A stretch of 5,819 nt of DNA from Pedosphaera sp. Lineage in GTDB: Bacteria > Verrucomicrobiota > Verrucomicrobiae > Limisphaerales > Pedosphaeraceae. Both the position numbers and the translations under genes were made by a program. Below, in pieces: positions 5,243-5,819 of this stretch; the stretch's first letter is position 1, and each line of letters begins with the position of its first letter. Location: NCBI GenBank assembly GCA_028293265.1, contig JAQGPB010000495.1, positions 1-5,819 of the forward strand. Reading direction: 5' to 3'. Under the pieces are notes generated by a model. It did not search any database, had not been told where the DNA came from, and saw only the letters and a program-made list of their open reading frames with translations.

Positions 5243-5819
5243 ATGCAAAAAAAAGTTGCTGTCATCACGCGGACCAAAAACCGGCCGTTGCTCCTGCAAC
5301 GGTGCGTTCAGTCGGTGCTGAACCAGACCTGCCAGGATTGGTTCCATGTGATTGTGAACGACGGCGGCGACCCCGCGACGGTCGAGGGCGTGGTGGCGCG
5401 GTTTGCCGAACGCTACCAGGGCCGCGTGAAGCTCATTCACAACGCAACCTCGGTGGGAATGCAAAATGCCAGCAACCTCGGCATCCGCGCCAGCGAGAGC
5501 GAGTACATCGGCATCCACGATGATGACGACACCTGGCACGGGATGTTTCTGGAAGAATGCGTGGGCTTCCTTGATGCGGCGGGGCCGGAATCGCGCGACC
5601 AGGGCGTGGCCGTGCAAAGTTTCTGGATCATGGAAGAAATGGATTCCTGGGGCAACATCGTCGAAATCTCGCGCAAGGATTATCTGCCTTTCGAGTCAAT
5701 CAACCTGTTCCAGACCGCGGCGAAAAATCCCTTCGCGCCCATTTCGTTCCTTTACCGGCGCAAGGTGCATGAGACCGTCGGTTACTTCGACCAGACCTTC
5801 AACGAACTGGGCGACCATG
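5243..5819 (+). CDS. Family 2 glycosyltransferase, N-terminal part
   Basis: The first 192 residues of a GT-A fold glycosyltransferase; the 3' end is outside the window. Residues 4-35 (VAVITRTKNRPLLLQRCVQS, then VLNQT) are the usual GT2 opening that binds the nucleotide, with an acidic pair VND at 38-40. HNATSVGMQNASNLGIRAS (67-85) leads to the metal-binding acidic cluster IHDDDDTW (91-98), an extended DxD motif. YRRKVHETVGYFDQTFNELGD (171-191) corresponds to the later acceptor-side segment of the family. It would transfer a sugar from a nucleotide-sugar to a growing glycan at the cytoplasmic membrane face, feeding the Wzm/Wzt exporter. Donor and acceptor cannot be told. ATG 5243 starts directly before the conserved beta-strand; only AAG precedes it as a weak ribosome-binding hint. 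Confidence 0.88.
   Translation, partial: MQKKVAVITRTKNRPLLLQRCVQSVLNQTCQDWFHVIVNDGGDPATVEGVVARFAERYQGRVKLIHNATSVGMQNASNLGIRASESEYIGIHDDDDTWHGMFLEECVGFLDAAGPESRDQGVAVQSFWIMEEMDSWGNIVEISRKDYLPFESINLFQTAAKNPFAPISFLYRRKVHETVGYFDQTFNELGDH

Overview
This GC-rich window has the look of a chromosome from the PVC group, most likely a verrucomicrobium. That placement rests on the style of the intergenic repeats (a 7-mer CGAACAT array, a GATGAACAC repeat, GCGGGTC palindromes and CCCTCTCCCC hairpins), which I recall from such genomes. It is a guess from recall, not a database result. None of the four genes has a clear Shine-Dalgarno sequence.

Layout. (1) Positions 1-1924, minus strand: a long membrane protein gene, still open at the left edge. 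It is an ABC-2 type permease that appears to contain two permease units in one chain. Its last stretch runs through a 7-mer repeat pair. (2) Positions 1925-2324: a divergent intergenic region with an AT-rich patch, a small hairpin and a 110-bp inverted-repeat cassette. (3) Positions 2325-3167, plus strand: Wzm-like permease of a polysaccharide/O-antigen ABC exporter. (4) Positions 3168-3421: a repeat-packed gap bounded by two copies of a 62-bp direct repeat; the first copy covers the wzm stop codon and the second the wzt start codon. (5) Positions 3422-4807, plus: Wzt-like ATPase with a C-terminal extension of the glycan-binding type. (6) Positions 4808-5242: a gap with two C/G-rich hairpin elements. 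(7) Positions 5243-5819, plus: N-terminal part of a family 2 glycosyltransferase, cut by the window end.

The three plus-strand genes form a coherent surface-polysaccharide export module. Glycosyltransferases (the last gene and probably others beyond the window) would build an undecaprenyl-linked glycan in the cytoplasm. Wzt would recognise the finished chain through its C-terminal domain and hydrolyse ATP, and Wzm would form the inner-membrane channel. The minus-strand permease is divergent and probably belongs to a different transporter.

I see no clearly new biochemical system here. The unusual content is the repeats: every intergenic gap holds inverted or palindromic repeats, one repeat supplies a start codon and the first residues of Wzt, and another extends the C-terminus of the minus-strand permease. 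One pair of hairpins shows a compensatory base-pair change.
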